A DNA stretch of 64,000 bases from the NCBI GenBank assembly GCA_035650275.1, contig DASRHY010000305.1:13779-77778 (forward strand), in the 5' to 3' direction. Under the pieces are notes generated by a model, which saw nothing but the letters and a program-made list of their open reading frames with translations, was not told the origin of the DNA and made no database searches. Of this stretch, positions 33,819 to 42,656 are shown piece by piece (position 1 is the first letter of the stretch; each line of letters starts with the position of its first letter). This DNA comes from DASRHY01 sp035650275. Its GTDB lineage: Bacteria; Actinomycetota; Actinomycetes; Propionibacteriales; Kribbellaceae. Position numbers and translations under genes: made by a program.

Positions 33819-35288
33819 TCAGGCGGGGAGCCGGTTGATGGCGTGGTCGCCGGTGGCCCACAGGTACTGGACGGCGTACGAGCGCCACGGCCGCCAGGCG
33901 CGGGACCGCTCGATCAGGGCCCGGGGTGCGGCCGGAAGGTGCAGGTGCTCCGCCGCCATCCGGATCCCGAGGTCGGTGGGCAGGAACGCGTCCGGGTCGC
34001 CGAGCGACCGCATCGCGATGCTCTCCACCGTCCACGGACCGATTCCGGGCAGCGCGGCGAGCTGTTGCCTGGCGCGTTCCCAGTCACTGCCCGCACCGAG
34101 GTCGATCTCGTCACCGGCGAGTGCCGTGGCCAGGGTCAGGAACGTGGTCCGGCGCGACTGCGGAAACGCCAATGTGGCCGGGTCGATCCCGGCCAGCGCA
34201 CCGGGCTCCGGGAACAGGTGGGTGAGGCCACCGGCCGGGTCGTCGACCGGCTCGCCGTGCGCGACCACCAGCCGGGCGGCATGGGTCCGCGCGGCGGCGG
34301 TGGACACCTGCTGCCCGAGTACGGCACGGATCGCGAACTCGGCCCCGTCCACGGTGCGCGGTACCCGGCGGCCAGGGTCCTTGGCGACCAGCGGACGCAG
34401 CACCGGGTCGGTCCCCAGCAGGTCGTCGACCGCGACCGGGTCCGCGTCCAGGTCGAGCATCCGGCGGCACCGGCTGATCGCGATCGACAGGTCCCGCAGG
34501 TCGGTCAGCGTCAGCACGCAGGCCACGTGGTCCGGCATCGGCCGCAGGGTCGCGATCCCGTGCCCGTGCGGCAGCCGCAGCGTCCGCCGGAAGGCACCGT
34601 CGCGCCACTCCTCCACCCCCGGCACCCCGGTCGCGGCCAGGTGGCCGAACAGGTTGTCCGGGCAAAGCGGCGCGCGGAACGGTAGTCGCAGCGTCAGCGT
34701 GCCGCCACCGGCCGCCGGACGTCCGCGGGCGGCCCGGCTGCGCAGCTCGGTCGGGGTCAGCCCGAACACCGCGCGAACGGTCTCGTTGAAGCTCCGCACG
34801 CTGGTGAATCCCGCCGCGAAAGCCACCTCGCCCATCGGCAGCGCGCTGGTCTCGACCAGCAGCCGTGCGGTCTGCGCCCGCTGCGCCCGGGCGATCGCGA
34901 GCGGGCCCGCACCGAGCTCGGCGAGCAGCTGGCGCTGCACCTGGCGGACGCTGTAGCCGAGCCGCACGGCCAGGCCCGGCACCCCTTCGCGGTCCACCAC
35001 GCCGTCGCCGATGAGCCGCATCGCCCGGGCCACCAGGTCGGCCCGGTGGTTCCACTCCGGCGAGCCCGGGCTGGCGTCCGGGCGGCACCGCTTGCAGGCG
35101 CGGAATCCGGCCTGCTGGGCCGCGGCCGCGGTCGGGTAGAAGCGCATGTTCTGCGGTTTCGGCGGCACCACCGGGCAGCTCGGCCGGCAGTAGATCCTGG
35201 TGGTCAGGACCGCGGTGAAGAACCACCCGTCGAACCGGGCGTCCTTCGACACGACCGCCCGCAGGCAACGTTCGGTGTCGGTGTGCAC
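33819..35288 (-). CDS. Ada-AlkA fusion: alkylation-response regulator and DNA-3-methyladenine glycosylase
   Basis: 489 residues. The N-terminal Ada zinc domain has Cys34 and Cys38 (YCRPSC) and Cys65 and Cys68 (CKRC), with Cys34 the methylphosphotriester acceptor. An AraC HTH (about 75-180) is followed by AlkA N-terminal and HhH-GPD domains (LPGIGPWTVESIAMR, catalytic Asp in DAFLPTDLG). It senses methylation, activates transcription and excises alkylated bases. GTG 35288 is chosen because the Ada fold begins directly after it. Operon with ogt. Confidence 0.94.
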   Translation of the reverse strand: MHTDTERCLRAVVSKDARFDGWFFTAVLTTRIYCRPSCPVVPPKPQNMRFYPTAAAAQQAGFRACKRCRPDASPGSPEWNHRADLVARAMRLIGDGVVDREGVPGLAVRLGYSVRQVQRQLLAELGAGPLAIARAQRAQTARLLVETSALPMGEVAFAAGFTSVRSFNETVRAVFGLTPTELRSRAARGRPAAGGGTLTLRLPFRAPLCPDNLFGHLAATGVPGVEEWRDGAFRRTLRLPHGHGIATLRPMPDHVACVLTLTDLRDLSIAISRCRRMLDLDADPVAVDDLLGTDPVLRPLVAKDPGRRVPRTVDGAEFAIRAVLGQQVSTAAARTHAARLVVAHGEPVDDPAGGLTHLFPEPGALAGIDPATLAFPQSRRTTFLTLATALAGDEIDLGAGSDWERARQQLAALPGIGPWTVESIAMRSLGDPDAFLPTDLGIRMAAEHLHLPAAPRALIERSRAWRPWRSYAVQYLWATGDHAINRLPA

Positions 35289-35410
35289 GAAGCCAGCATG
35301 GCGACCGGCACGGACAGAACCTAGCCGGAATGCGACACGTAGCGGCTCAGTCGACGTTGGCGTCGCAAACCTGCCAGACGGTTGTCGGTGACCCGTGCTG
35401 GACTCGGACC

Positions 35411-36208
35411 ATGACCACCGACTTCCGCGCCCTGCACGTGCCGGGCGACCCACTGCTGCTCGCCAACGCCTGGGACGTCGCCAGTGCTCGCATTGTCGCC
35501 GCGGCGGGCGCCCGCGCGATCGCGACCACGAGTGCCGGCGCCGCCTGGAGCCTGGGCTACCCGGACGGCGACGCGATCGACCGGGACACCGCACTCGACC
35601 TGGTACGACGCGTGACGGCCGCGGTCGACGTACCGGTGACCGCCGACATCGAGGGCGGGTACTCGCCGAAGCCCACCGACCTGGTCGAGACCGCCGCCGC
35701 GGTCGTGGACGCGGGTGCGGTCGGGGTGAACTTCGAGGACTGCGTGTACGACGAGCCCGCCGCGCTGCTGCCGGTCGAGCAGCAGGCCGAGCGGATCGCC
35801 GCACTGCGCACGGGCGGCGGTGACCTGTTCATCAACGCCCGGACCGATGTGTACCTGCGCGGCGTCGGCGACCCGGCCGCCCGCCTGGACGAGACCCTCC
35901 GCCGCGCCGCGGCGTACCTCGCGGCAGGCGCCGACGGTGTCTTCGTTCCCGGTGTCACCGACCTCGAGACCGTGCGCGACCTGACCGCGAGCATCGACGC
36001 CCCGGTCAACATCCTCGCCGGCCCGGGTGCTCCGCCCGTGTCCGCGCTCGCCGACGCCGGCGTCGCGCGGATAAGCCTCGGCTCCTCCATCGCCGCCGCT
36101 GCCTATGCCGTGGCCGACCGCGCCGCCCACGAACTGTTCGGCCCCGGCACCTACGACGCTCTCGCCGACGGCCTCGACTACCCCACGCTCAACACCCTGC
36201 TGTCCTGA
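35411..36208 (+). CDS. Isocitrate lyase / PEP-mutase superfamily protein
   Basis: 265 residues forming an alpha/beta barrel. LLANAWDVASARIVAAAGA at the start, TADIEGGYS (metal site), GVNFEDCV and INARTDVYL are typical of the PEP-mutase/oxaloacetase-like branch. It lacks the isocitrate-lyase KKCGH motif, so it is not a glyoxylate-cycle enzyme. It probably cleaves a C-C bond of a small 2-oxo or 2-hydroxy acid. ATG 35411 is the first start matching the family N-terminus. Divergent from ada-alkA. Confidence 0.88.
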   Translation: MTTDFRALHVPGDPLLLANAWDVASARIVAAAGARAIATTSAGAAWSLGYPDGDAIDRDTALDLVRRVTAAVDVPVTADIEGGYSPKPTDLVETAAAVVDAGAVGVNFEDCVYDEPAALLPVEQQAERIAALRTGGGDLFINARTDVYLRGVGDPAARLDETLRRAAAYLAAGADGVFVPGVTDLETVRDLTASIDAPVNILAGPGAPPVSALADAGVARISLGSSIAAAAYAVADRAAHELFGPGTYDALADGLDYPTLNTLLS

Positions 36209-36252
36209 CCTTTTGCCGTTCATTCGGCGGCGACACGTGGTTCGAGAGGGTG

Positions 36253-36801
36253 TCAGCCGGGGGTCGGCACATAGGTCAGGCCGAGGATGCCGTTCTCGAG
36301 CCGCTTGACGTCGATCAGGTCGAAGTCAGTGGTGTCGATCCCCTCGTACAGCCGTGCGCCGCTGCCGGCGATCACCGGGAACAACCAGAACAGGTACTCG
36401 TCGACCAGCCGGTTCTCGAGCAGCGTCCGGCTGAACGAGCCGCCGGTGCCGATCTTGAGGATGTCGCCGCCCGGCTGGTCCTTCAGCGTGCGCACCGCGT
36501 CGACGACGTCGTCGCCGAGCAGGGTCGCGTTCCACTTCACGTCGGTCAGGGTGCGCGATGCCACGTACTTGGGGATCGTGTTCATCCGGACCGCGTAGTC
36601 ACCGAACGCCTCCTCCAGGTTCGGCCACACCTCGCAGTGGTCCTCGTAGCTGAGCCGCCCGTAGAGCAGCACGTCGACGGAGAAGAGCAGGTCCCTGGAG
36701 AGCTGCTCGAACTCGCCCGGCCACCTGGTGGGGAGCCAGTCCTGCGGCGTGCTGATCTGGCCGTCCAGCGTGACTACCGCCTGCTCGATGATCTTCCGCA
36801 T
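36253..36801 (-). CDS. Dihydrofolate-reductase-like (RibD C-terminal family) reductase
   Basis: 182 residues. RibD_C fold: VTLDGQIS at the N-terminus, LLYGRLSYEDH, YVASRTL and GTGGSFSRTLLENRLVDEY. Such proteins bind NADPH; the true substrate is unknown and it is not the folate-pathway DHFR. AGGAG stands 8 nt before ATG 36801. Lies convergent to the isocitrate-lyase-like gene. Confidence 0.88.
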   Translation of the reverse strand: MRKIIEQAVVTLDGQISTPQDWLPTRWPGEFEQLSRDLLFSVDVLLYGRLSYEDHCEVWPNLEEAFGDYAVRMNTIPKYVASRTLTDVKWNATLLGDDVVDAVRTLKDQPGGDILKIGTGGSFSRTLLENRLVDEYLFWLFPVIAGSGARLYEGIDTTDFDLIDVKRLENGILGLTYVPTPG

Positions 36802-36872
36802 CGTCACTGCTCCTTTGCCGTCAGATCCACGCCTGGAGAATGTAGACACATCGGACCGGCGGAAGTCATCGA

Positions 36873-37310
36873 TCAGGCGAGACGGGTCATCGGGACGTGC
36901 GGGATGCCGTCCTCGACGAAGCGAGGGCCGGAGCGGGTGAAGCCGAAGCGTTCGTACCAGGACTCGAGGTGCTCCTGGGCGTCGAGCGTGACTGGCTGGC
37001 CGGTGCACAGGCCGAGCGCGTGCCGCATCAGGTCGGACGCGACCCCGGACGAGCGCGCGGATGCCGCGGTGGCGACCCGGCCAATCCGGCGGGTGCCGTC
37101 CGGCTCGGTGAGGATCCGCAGCGTCCCGACGACGGTGTCATCGTCGGCGGCCCAGACCCAGACGGCGTCCGGTTCCAGGTCGCGGCCGTCCAGCTCGGGA
37201 TACGGGCAGTCCTGCTCGACGACGAACACGTCGACGCGCAGCCGCAGCATCGCGTACGCCGTCGGCAGGTCGAGGTCGGCCGGAACAGCGGAGAGTAGCC
37301 GGATCGCCAT
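36873..37310 (-). CDS. ElaA-like GNAT acetyltransferase
   Basis: 145 residues. AYAMLRLRVDVFVVEQDCPYPELDG is the ElaA signature region, RIGRVATAASARSSGVASDLM is the acetyl-CoA loop, and YERFGF occurs near the end. Substrate unknown. ATG 37310 is chosen over an upstream start because ElaA proteins begin at this point. Confidence 0.88.
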   Translation of the reverse strand: MAIRLLSAVPADLDLPTAYAMLRLRVDVFVVEQDCPYPELDGRDLEPDAVWVWAADDDTVVGTLRILTEPDGTRRIGRVATAASARSSGVASDLMRHALGLCTGQPVTLDAQEHLESWYERFGFTRSGPRFVEDGIPHVPMTRLA

Positions 37311-37378
37311 GCCGGGAATGATGCCGGATACGCCGCGCGACCCTCCCACCGGAATCTTGCGTCAAGAACGACGAACGG

Positions 37379-37437
37379 TTGACAGCGGTCCGGAGGCGGA
37401 CAAGACTGCCGATGATTTTAACGTTCTAACCGCTGTC
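37379..37437 (+). promoter_or_regulatory. Promoter, LacI-type operator and leader hairpin
   Basis: TTGACA (37379-37384), 17 nt, AAGACT (37402-37407) form a promoter. TTTTAACGTTCTAA (37416-37429), with the central AACGTT of LacI-family sites, lies just downstream. GACAGCGGT (37381-37389) also pairs with ACCGCTGTC (37429-37437). The position fits autoregulation by the LacI gene at 37466 and control of the coupled glycosidase gene. Confidence 0.6.
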
Positions 37438-37465
37438 TCCCGCCTCGCGGCCGAGGAGGACCCGC

Positions 37466-38503
37466 GTGACGACGCTGAAGCAGGTTGCGGCGCATGCCGA
37501 GGTGTCGGTCCAGACCGTATCAAACGCTTTGAACGCGCCTCACCGGTTGCGCCCGGACACCCTGGCGCGGGTCACCCGGTCGATCGAGCTGCTGAACTAC
37601 CGGCCGAACCGGAACGCGCGCAGCCTGCGGACCAGTGCGGTCGAGCTGATCGGGTACTGCGTACCGACCTGGCCCGGCGACCAGGTTCACCTGGTGATGG
37701 ATCAGTTCCTGCACGCGATGTGCAGCGCGGCCGAGGCCAGCAGCCGGCACATCCTGCTGTTCACAGCTCCGGCCGGCCTGGACGGGATGGCGGTGTACGA
37801 CGACCTGCACGCCCGCCGGCTGGTGGACGGGTTCGTGCTGTCGCAGACCGAGACACACGACCCGCGGCACACCTGGCTGGCCGAGCGGGAGATCCCGTTC
37901 GCGTCGTTCGGCCGGGTCTGGGGTGAACAGACCCAGCCTGGGTATTGGGTCGATGTGGACGGCGCAACCGGCTGTGCGACCGCCGTACGGCACTTGCACG
38001 AGACCGGGCGGCGGCGGATCGGGCTGCTCAGCTGGCCACGGTTGTCCGGGCTGGCCGAGGACCGGCTGTCCGGCTGGCGATCGGCGTGCAAGGTGCTGCG
38101 GCTGCCGACCGGCGGGCTGGCGGTGCGCTGCCGGCAGGACACGATCGACGAAGGCGCCAGTGGGGCGGCGAAGCTGCTCGACGCGGACCAGCCTGTTGAC
38201 GCGATCGTCGCGATCAGCGACATGCTCGCGCTCGGAGCGATGAGCGAGATCGCTCGTCGTGGCCTCACCGTTGGGGTCGACGTAGCCGTCACGGGCTTCG
38301 ACGACTCCCCGCTCGCGGCCGTGGTCTCCCCCGGCCTCACCAGCGTCAGCCAGCCTCTCGACGAGATCGCTGACGCACTCATCCGGCAGCTGTGCGACGG
38401 CGAGCGGGAGCCCGCCGGCCGGCTGCTCGAACCCCAGCTCGTGGTCAGGGGCAGCTCCGCCCCGGCTGACACGGGAAACACCGCAGGAGGAAAGCCGTCA
38501 TGA
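37466..38503 (+). CDS. LacI-family transcriptional repressor
   Basis: 345 residues. The N-terminal HTH has TLKQVAAHAEVSVQTVSNALN and the hinge helix RPNRNARSLRT. A periplasmic-binding-protein-like sugar-sensing domain fills the rest, with DAIVAISDMLALGAM and AVTGFDDSPLA. It probably represses the glycosidase gene with which it overlaps by ATGA and responds to a sugar released by that enzyme. The inducer is not identifiable. Confidence 0.93.
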   Translation: MTTLKQVAAHAEVSVQTVSNALNAPHRLRPDTLARVTRSIELLNYRPNRNARSLRTSAVELIGYCVPTWPGDQVHLVMDQFLHAMCSAAEASSRHILLFTAPAGLDGMAVYDDLHARRLVDGFVLSQTETHDPRHTWLAEREIPFASFGRVWGEQTQPGYWVDVDGATGCATAVRHLHETGRRRIGLLSWPRLSGLAEDRLSGWRSACKVLRLPTGGLAVRCRQDTIDEGASGAAKLLDADQPVDAIVAISDMLALGAMSEIARRGLTVGVDVAVTGFDDSPLAAVVSPGLTSVSQPLDEIADALIRQLCDGEREPAGRLLEPQLVVRGSSAPADTGNTAGGKPS

Positions 38504-41142
38504 GACCCGCCCGACATGTGCTCACACGCTCCGCGTCCGTCCCTGCCGGACTGCTCGCGGCGTCCGTCCTGGTGGTCGGCGCGGCATTGCCCGCCCGCTC
38601 CGCCGCACCACCGCCCACACAAGCACCCCAAGCGGCTTCGTCAGCAGACACGGAGCTGTCCGAGACCACCCGGCTGCAGGACCGCCGCGCCCTGGTGGTG
38701 GGCGACCGCGCCTACCAGATGGGCGACGAGTCCGGCCTGTACCCGGCCACCGGCTGGCACATCCGAGGCGAGATGGGCGGGTTCTGGACCCAGCCGATCA
38801 AGACGCTGGACGGTGTCTGGTTCGCACTCGGCTCGCGCTGGCTAGGTGACGACGCGGCCGCGACCAAGTACACCAGCGGCCACGGCTACCAGCGGATCGA
38901 CTACGCCAGCATCGACGGCGTGCAGGTCGAGCGCACCGACTTCGTGCCCGACGGCCTGCGCTCCTCACTGGTCGGGCTGACCCTACGCGGCACCGGAGCG
39001 GACAAGACCGTCCGGCTCCGGATGGACGCGCACTCAGAGCTGATGCCGTCGTACCCGTGGGGCTGGACCACCCCGAACGCCGGTCAGACCAACCTGCAGG
39101 ACACCGGCTCGTACGCCACCGACGGCACGCTGCGGTTCCGTGAGCGGGGCCGGGCGGACCTGCCGAACGTCGCGGAGCACGACTACGCCGCCGTGGTCGG
39201 CTCGTTGATGCGCCCGGTCGCGCACGCGCTCGGCCCGAACCACCGCGGCCCGCAGGACCCGGCCGTGGTGTGCCCTGGCGACGGACCCGCACCGCCGCGC
39301 TGCGACGACTCATCGTTCGGCCGCGGTACCGGTGGCGCGCTCGAGTACGACGTGCGGGTCGGCAGCCGGCCGGTGACCGTGTGGTTCGCGGTGTCCGGTT
39401 CCGACGACGGTCCGACGGCAGCGCTCGGCGATTACCGCCGGGCGATCGCCGCGCCGGAGAAGTTGCTCGAGGCAAAGATGTCCGACCGGCGCGGCATAGC
39501 GTCGAAGACGGTCGTGGACCTGCCGGGCGACCGACTGCTGCAGAGCAGCGTGGAGTGGAGCAAGCAGAACCTTGCCGACTCCGTGCAGGAGGCGCACAAC
39601 ATGCAGCTGCGTGACGTCAACGAGGGCAGGGACTACCCGGCACCGGTCGGCACCCAGCGCTCGGCGCGCTGGTACGGCGCGGGCTTCCCGGACTACCCGT
39701 GGATGTTCGCGACCGACGGCGAGTACACCGCGTTCGCCGCTGTCGCGGCAGGCCAGTTCGAGCCCGCCAAGGCGCACCTGCGTGGGCTGCGCGACATCAG
39801 CGAGATCGTCAACGCGCGCAGCGGCAAGGTGGTGCACGAGGTGATGCCGACCGGCGACGTGTACTTCGGGTCGAACCAGAGCGCTGGCAACACCGACGAG
39901 ACAGTGAAGTTCCCGAGTGCGGTCGCGCTGCTGTGGCGGTGGACCGGTGACGACAGGTTCCGCGACGAACTGTACCCGTTCGCTGTGCGCAACCTGCAGT
40001 ATGTGTACCGCGAGCTGGACGACGACGGCGACGGCTGGCCGGAGGGCCTCGGCAACGTCGAGCGGTCCGGGATGGGTGTGGAGAAGCTGGACAGCACCGT
40101 GTACCTGGCCCGCGGCCTGCGGGACCTGGCCGACCTTGCTGCCAGCAAGGGCGACAACACGATCCGCGCGTGGGCGACCGGGAAGGCGGACGACATCGAG
40201 ACCCGGTTCGAGGCGCAGTGGTGGTACGGCGGCGACGCGAACGGCTACGCCGACTCGATCGACAGCCCGACCGACCCGGCGAACGACAACACGCGGATCT
40301 TCCAGCGGCACTGGATTGGCGTGACCCCGATGGAGGTCGAGCTGGTCCGTCCCGCCGGGCCGGCCTCGCCGCTGGCGTCGGCCGAGCACGGGCAGACGGC
40401 GCTCCAGCAGCGTGAGAGGAACTGCTACACCGGCGAGTTCGGGCTGTTCCACACCGGCAGCGGGCCGACCTCCGACCCGGCCGGCAACCCCGGGCCGTCC
40501 TGCGACAGCGTGGTCTCTGCGGTCAGGGCGGAGCGCAGCATCTTCTCGCTGAACACCGCGATCATGGCCGTTGCCGAGGGCAACTTCGGTCGCCTGGCGA
40601 ACGACCAGCAGGGCAAGTACACGACCGGGAACGCGCGGATCCAGCTCGACCCGTCGGTGTGGGAGACGCCAGGCGCGATGCCAGAGATCGCACCGTCGCC
40701 GGACTTCATCGCGAACATCGAGCGCCCGTTCTACGACCGCTCGATGATGCTGCAGGCGTGGGGTGCGTACGGCGTGCTGTGGCCGGTCGTGCACCAGTAC
40801 CTCGGCGTGTCACCTGATCTCGGCCGGGACCAGGTCTCGGTGGTGCCGCAGATACCCGCCGGGCAGTCATCGGTCGCCGGTAAGAACATTGCCCTGGGCA
40901 AGGAATCCGCGGACGTCGCGGCTTCTCGCAGTGGCAATGTGCTGCGCACCGACGTCACGCTGAAGGCACAAGGCCTGCGGCTCACGCTCGGCGCGGTCCT
41001 GCCGGCCGGCGCGCAGGTGGACAACGTGACGCTGAACGGTGAGAGCGCGTCGTACACGACGGTGCAGACCGCCCGTGGTACCGAGCTGCACGTGACGACG
41101 TTGCAGTCGGGTTCGCTTCAGCTGAAGGTCACGCTGCACTGA
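38500..41142 (+). CDS. Secreted six-hairpin (alpha/alpha)6 glycosidase
   Basis: 880 residues. Signal peptide (about 1-35), beta-sandwich N-terminal domain (about 60-330), then an (alpha/alpha)6-type catalytic region (about 340-760) with DYPWMFATDGEYT, DDDGDGWPEGLGN and WGAYGVLWPVVHQYLG. A C-terminal beta domain follows. The layout resembles GH15/GH63/GH78-like six-hairpin enzymes; acidic catalytic residues may be in DGEYT and WPEG. Substrate unknown. Coupled to the LacI gene, so it is probably inducible and extracellular. Confidence 0.82.
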   Translation: MRPARHVLTRSASVPAGLLAASVLVVGAALPARSAAPPPTQAPQAASSADTELSETTRLQDRRALVVGDRAYQMGDESGLYPATGWHIRGEMGGFWTQPIKTLDGVWFALGSRWLGDDAAATKYTSGHGYQRIDYASIDGVQVERTDFVPDGLRSSLVGLTLRGTGADKTVRLRMDAHSELMPSYPWGWTTPNAGQTNLQDTGSYATDGTLRFRERGRADLPNVAEHDYAAVVGSLMRPVAHALGPNHRGPQDPAVVCPGDGPAPPRCDDSSFGRGTGGALEYDVRVGSRPVTVWFAVSGSDDGPTAALGDYRRAIAAPEKLLEAKMSDRRGIASKTVVDLPGDRLLQSSVEWSKQNLADSVQEAHNMQLRDVNEGRDYPAPVGTQRSARWYGAGFPDYPWMFATDGEYTAFAAVAAGQFEPAKAHLRGLRDISEIVNARSGKVVHEVMPTGDVYFGSNQSAGNTDETVKFPSAVALLWRWTGDDRFRDELYPFAVRNLQYVYRELDDDGDGWPEGLGNVERSGMGVEKLDSTVYLARGLRDLADLAASKGDNTIRAWATGKADDIETRFEAQWWYGGDANGYADSIDSPTDPANDNTRIFQRHWIGVTPMEVELVRPAGPASPLASAEHGQTALQQRERNCYTGEFGLFHTGSGPTSDPAGNPGPSCDSVVSAVRAERSIFSLNTAIMAVAEGNFGRLANDQQGKYTTGNARIQLDPSVWETPGAMPEIAPSPDFIANIERPFYDRSMMLQAWGAYGVLWPVVHQYLGVSPDLGRDQVSVVPQIPAGQSSVAGKNIALGKESADVAASRSGNVLRTDVTLKAQGLRLTLGAVLPAGAQVDNVTLNGESASYTTVQTARGTELHVTTLQSGSLQLKVTLH

Positions 41143-41249
41143 CCGCTGAGCGCCGGGTGTCCCGGCGCACCTGAACCGGTGGAAACCCGCCGGCAAGGGT
41201 GCGCCGGGACGTCGTCATGCCGGCCTCGCCAGATACGCCGGACACAGGT

Positions 41250-41286
41250 GTGGGGCCCCTCAAAGTATGAGTTTGAGGGGCCCCAC
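41250..41286. terminator. Perfect 15-bp bidirectional terminator
   Basis: GTGGGGCCCCTCAAA (41250-41264) and TTTGAGGGGCCCCAC (41272-41286) pair perfectly around a 7-nt loop. Situated after the glycosidase and before the convergent WYL regulator. The AAA/TTT inner pairs and strong GC base fit an intrinsic terminator. Confidence 0.85.
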
Positions 41287-41633
41287 GGGTGACCAGGACA
41301 AGGTGACGTTCCCGGTCTCACGGACGGTCCGACTGACCCGGGCCGCCTCGTCACCGGCTGCCCCGGCGAGTTGCCTCGCCGAAAGGATCATCGCTTCTCC
41401 GTCCGATCCCGCCGCTCCCGAAGGTTTGGCGTAGCAAGAGTTCTATCCGGAGTTCGGAGGTGCGCGCAAGGCCTTCGCCAGAAGTGATCTCGACAATTTT
41501 GGGACAGCTACGTGTCGTCCACAGATCCGCTGTTTCTGTCCACATGTTCTCCACACATCGCGCCCCGACGCTGTGGAGAACCGGCGCTCGGATCACCGTG
41601 ATCGCGTGCACCGTCACCGACCTTTTGGCGCGA
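41287..41633. other. Intergenic stretch without a recognised gene
   Basis: About 350 bp between the terminator and the convergent WYL regulator. It is less GC-rich than its surroundings. It contains four TCCACA-type words: TCCACA at 41518, TGTCCACA at 41537, CTCCACACA near 41549 and TGTGGAGAA at 41572. These resemble DnaA boxes and the TGTGGACAA words at 7830 and 46830. No credible ORF or tRNA is seen. Confidence 0.4.
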
Positions 41634-42593
41634 TCACCCGACATCTAGAGCGCGGTTGAGCCGGGCGGCCACCGGACCGAGGACGTCGCGCAGCTCGGCC
41701 GGCTCATGGATGTCGAAGTCGAATCCGAGCAGTGCCACCCAGACGCCGAGCTGGTCGAGCGAGTTCGCGCCGGTGTGCACGGTGCAGCTGTGGTCGTCGA
41801 TCGGATCCACCCGGCACGACGTCGGAGTGACGACCTCGCGCACCTGCTCGGCGGAGGCATGGAAGGTGAACCGGCCTTGGTAGCGGTACACCGACGTCGA
41901 CACCGAGTGCGAGGTCAGGGTGGCCACCTCGGCATCGGTCAGCTCGCGCGGAACGAACCGGGGCCCGGGTGTGTCCCGAACGGTGAGCCGGTCCACCCGG
42001 AACGTCCGCCAGTCGTCGCGGTCGTTGTCCCAGGCAACCAAGTACCAACGGCGCCCGGTTGCGACCAGCCGGTGTGGCTCACAGCTGCGGCGGCTGCTCG
42101 TGCCGTCGGCGCTGCGGTAGGCGATCCGCAGCCGCTGATGGTCCCGGCAGGCACCCGCCAGCACCGCCAGCACACCGGGGTCCACCACCGGTCCGGCGCC
42201 GGCGAGCGGCACTGTCATCGACTGCACCGACCGGACCCTGTACCGCAGCCGCGACGGCAGCACCTGCTCCAGCTTGGCCAGTGCGCGGACCGAGGTCTCG
42301 GCGATCCCGGCGACGGTTCCGCCGGCCGCCGTCCGCAGTCCGACCGCGACGGCGACCGCCTCGTCGTCGTCCAGCAGCAGCGGCGGCAGCGACGCCCCGG
42401 CCCCGAGCCGGTAGCCGCCGGCCACCCCGAGGTCTGCCTCGACCGGGTACCCGAGTGAGCGCAGCTTGTCCACGTCCCGGCGCACCGTCCGCACCGTGAC
42501 ACCCAGCCGCTCGGCCAGCTCGGGACCGGTCCAGTCCCGGTGCGCCTGCAGCAGGGAGAGCAGTTTCAGCAGTCGTCCCGAGGTCTCCAGCAC
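41634..42593 (-). CDS. WYL-domain (YafY-type) HTH transcriptional regulator
   Basis: 319 residues. The N-terminal winged helix has LLKLLSLLQAHRDWTGPELAERLGVTVRTVRRDVDKL. The WYL domain (about 140-225) has RRWYLVAWD in place of the usual WYL core, and a WCX C-terminal extension follows. WYL proteins bind nucleic-acid or nucleotide ligands and often respond to DNA damage. Divergent from the epoxide hydrolase/AlkZ-like pair, with the palindrome AGGACCGGTCCT in the shared interval. Confidence 0.9.
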   Translation of the reverse strand: MLETSGRLLKLLSLLQAHRDWTGPELAERLGVTVRTVRRDVDKLRSLGYPVEADLGVAGGYRLGAGASLPPLLLDDDEAVAVAVGLRTAAGGTVAGIAETSVRALAKLEQVLPSRLRYRVRSVQSMTVPLAGAGPVVDPGVLAVLAGACRDHQRLRIAYRSADGTSSRRSCEPHRLVATGRRWYLVAWDNDRDDWRTFRVDRLTVRDTPGPRFVPRELTDAEVATLTSHSVSTSVYRYQGRFTFHASAEQVREVVTPTSCRVDPIDDHSCTVHTGANSLDQLGVWVALLGFDFDIHEPAELRDVLGPVAARLNRALDVG

Positions 42594-42616
42594 GTTCTGA
42601 AGTCTCTCAGATAAAG

Positions 42617-42628
42617 AGGACCGGTCCT
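42617..42628. promoter_or_regulatory. Perfect 12-bp palindrome, candidate WYL-regulator operator
   Basis: AGGACCGGTCCT stands between the divergent WYL regulator (start 42593) and epoxide hydrolase (start 42657). It lies 16 nt upstream of the TAGCGT -10 element of the latter, so a bound regulator could influence both promoters. Confidence 0.5.
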
Positions 42629-42656
42629 GTCCTGTTTAATCCGTAGCGTTCTTCCC

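Noticed and set aside
36209..36252. TTTTGCCGTTCATTCGGCG as another copy of the DUF222 upstream repeat
   Set aside because: Only the short TGCCGTTCAT word matches 46801. The rest of the repeat and the TGTGGACAA word are missing.
41518..41580. Possible replication origin from clustered DnaA-like words
   Set aside because: Only a few words, no AT-rich unwinding region, and no dnaA, dnaN or gyr genes nearby.
41351..41644. 97-codon minus-strand frame downstream of the WYL regulator
   Set aside because: It starts inside the 3' end of another gene region, has no domain, and part of it resembles commonly mis-called low-value ORFs. No RBS or -10 supports it.
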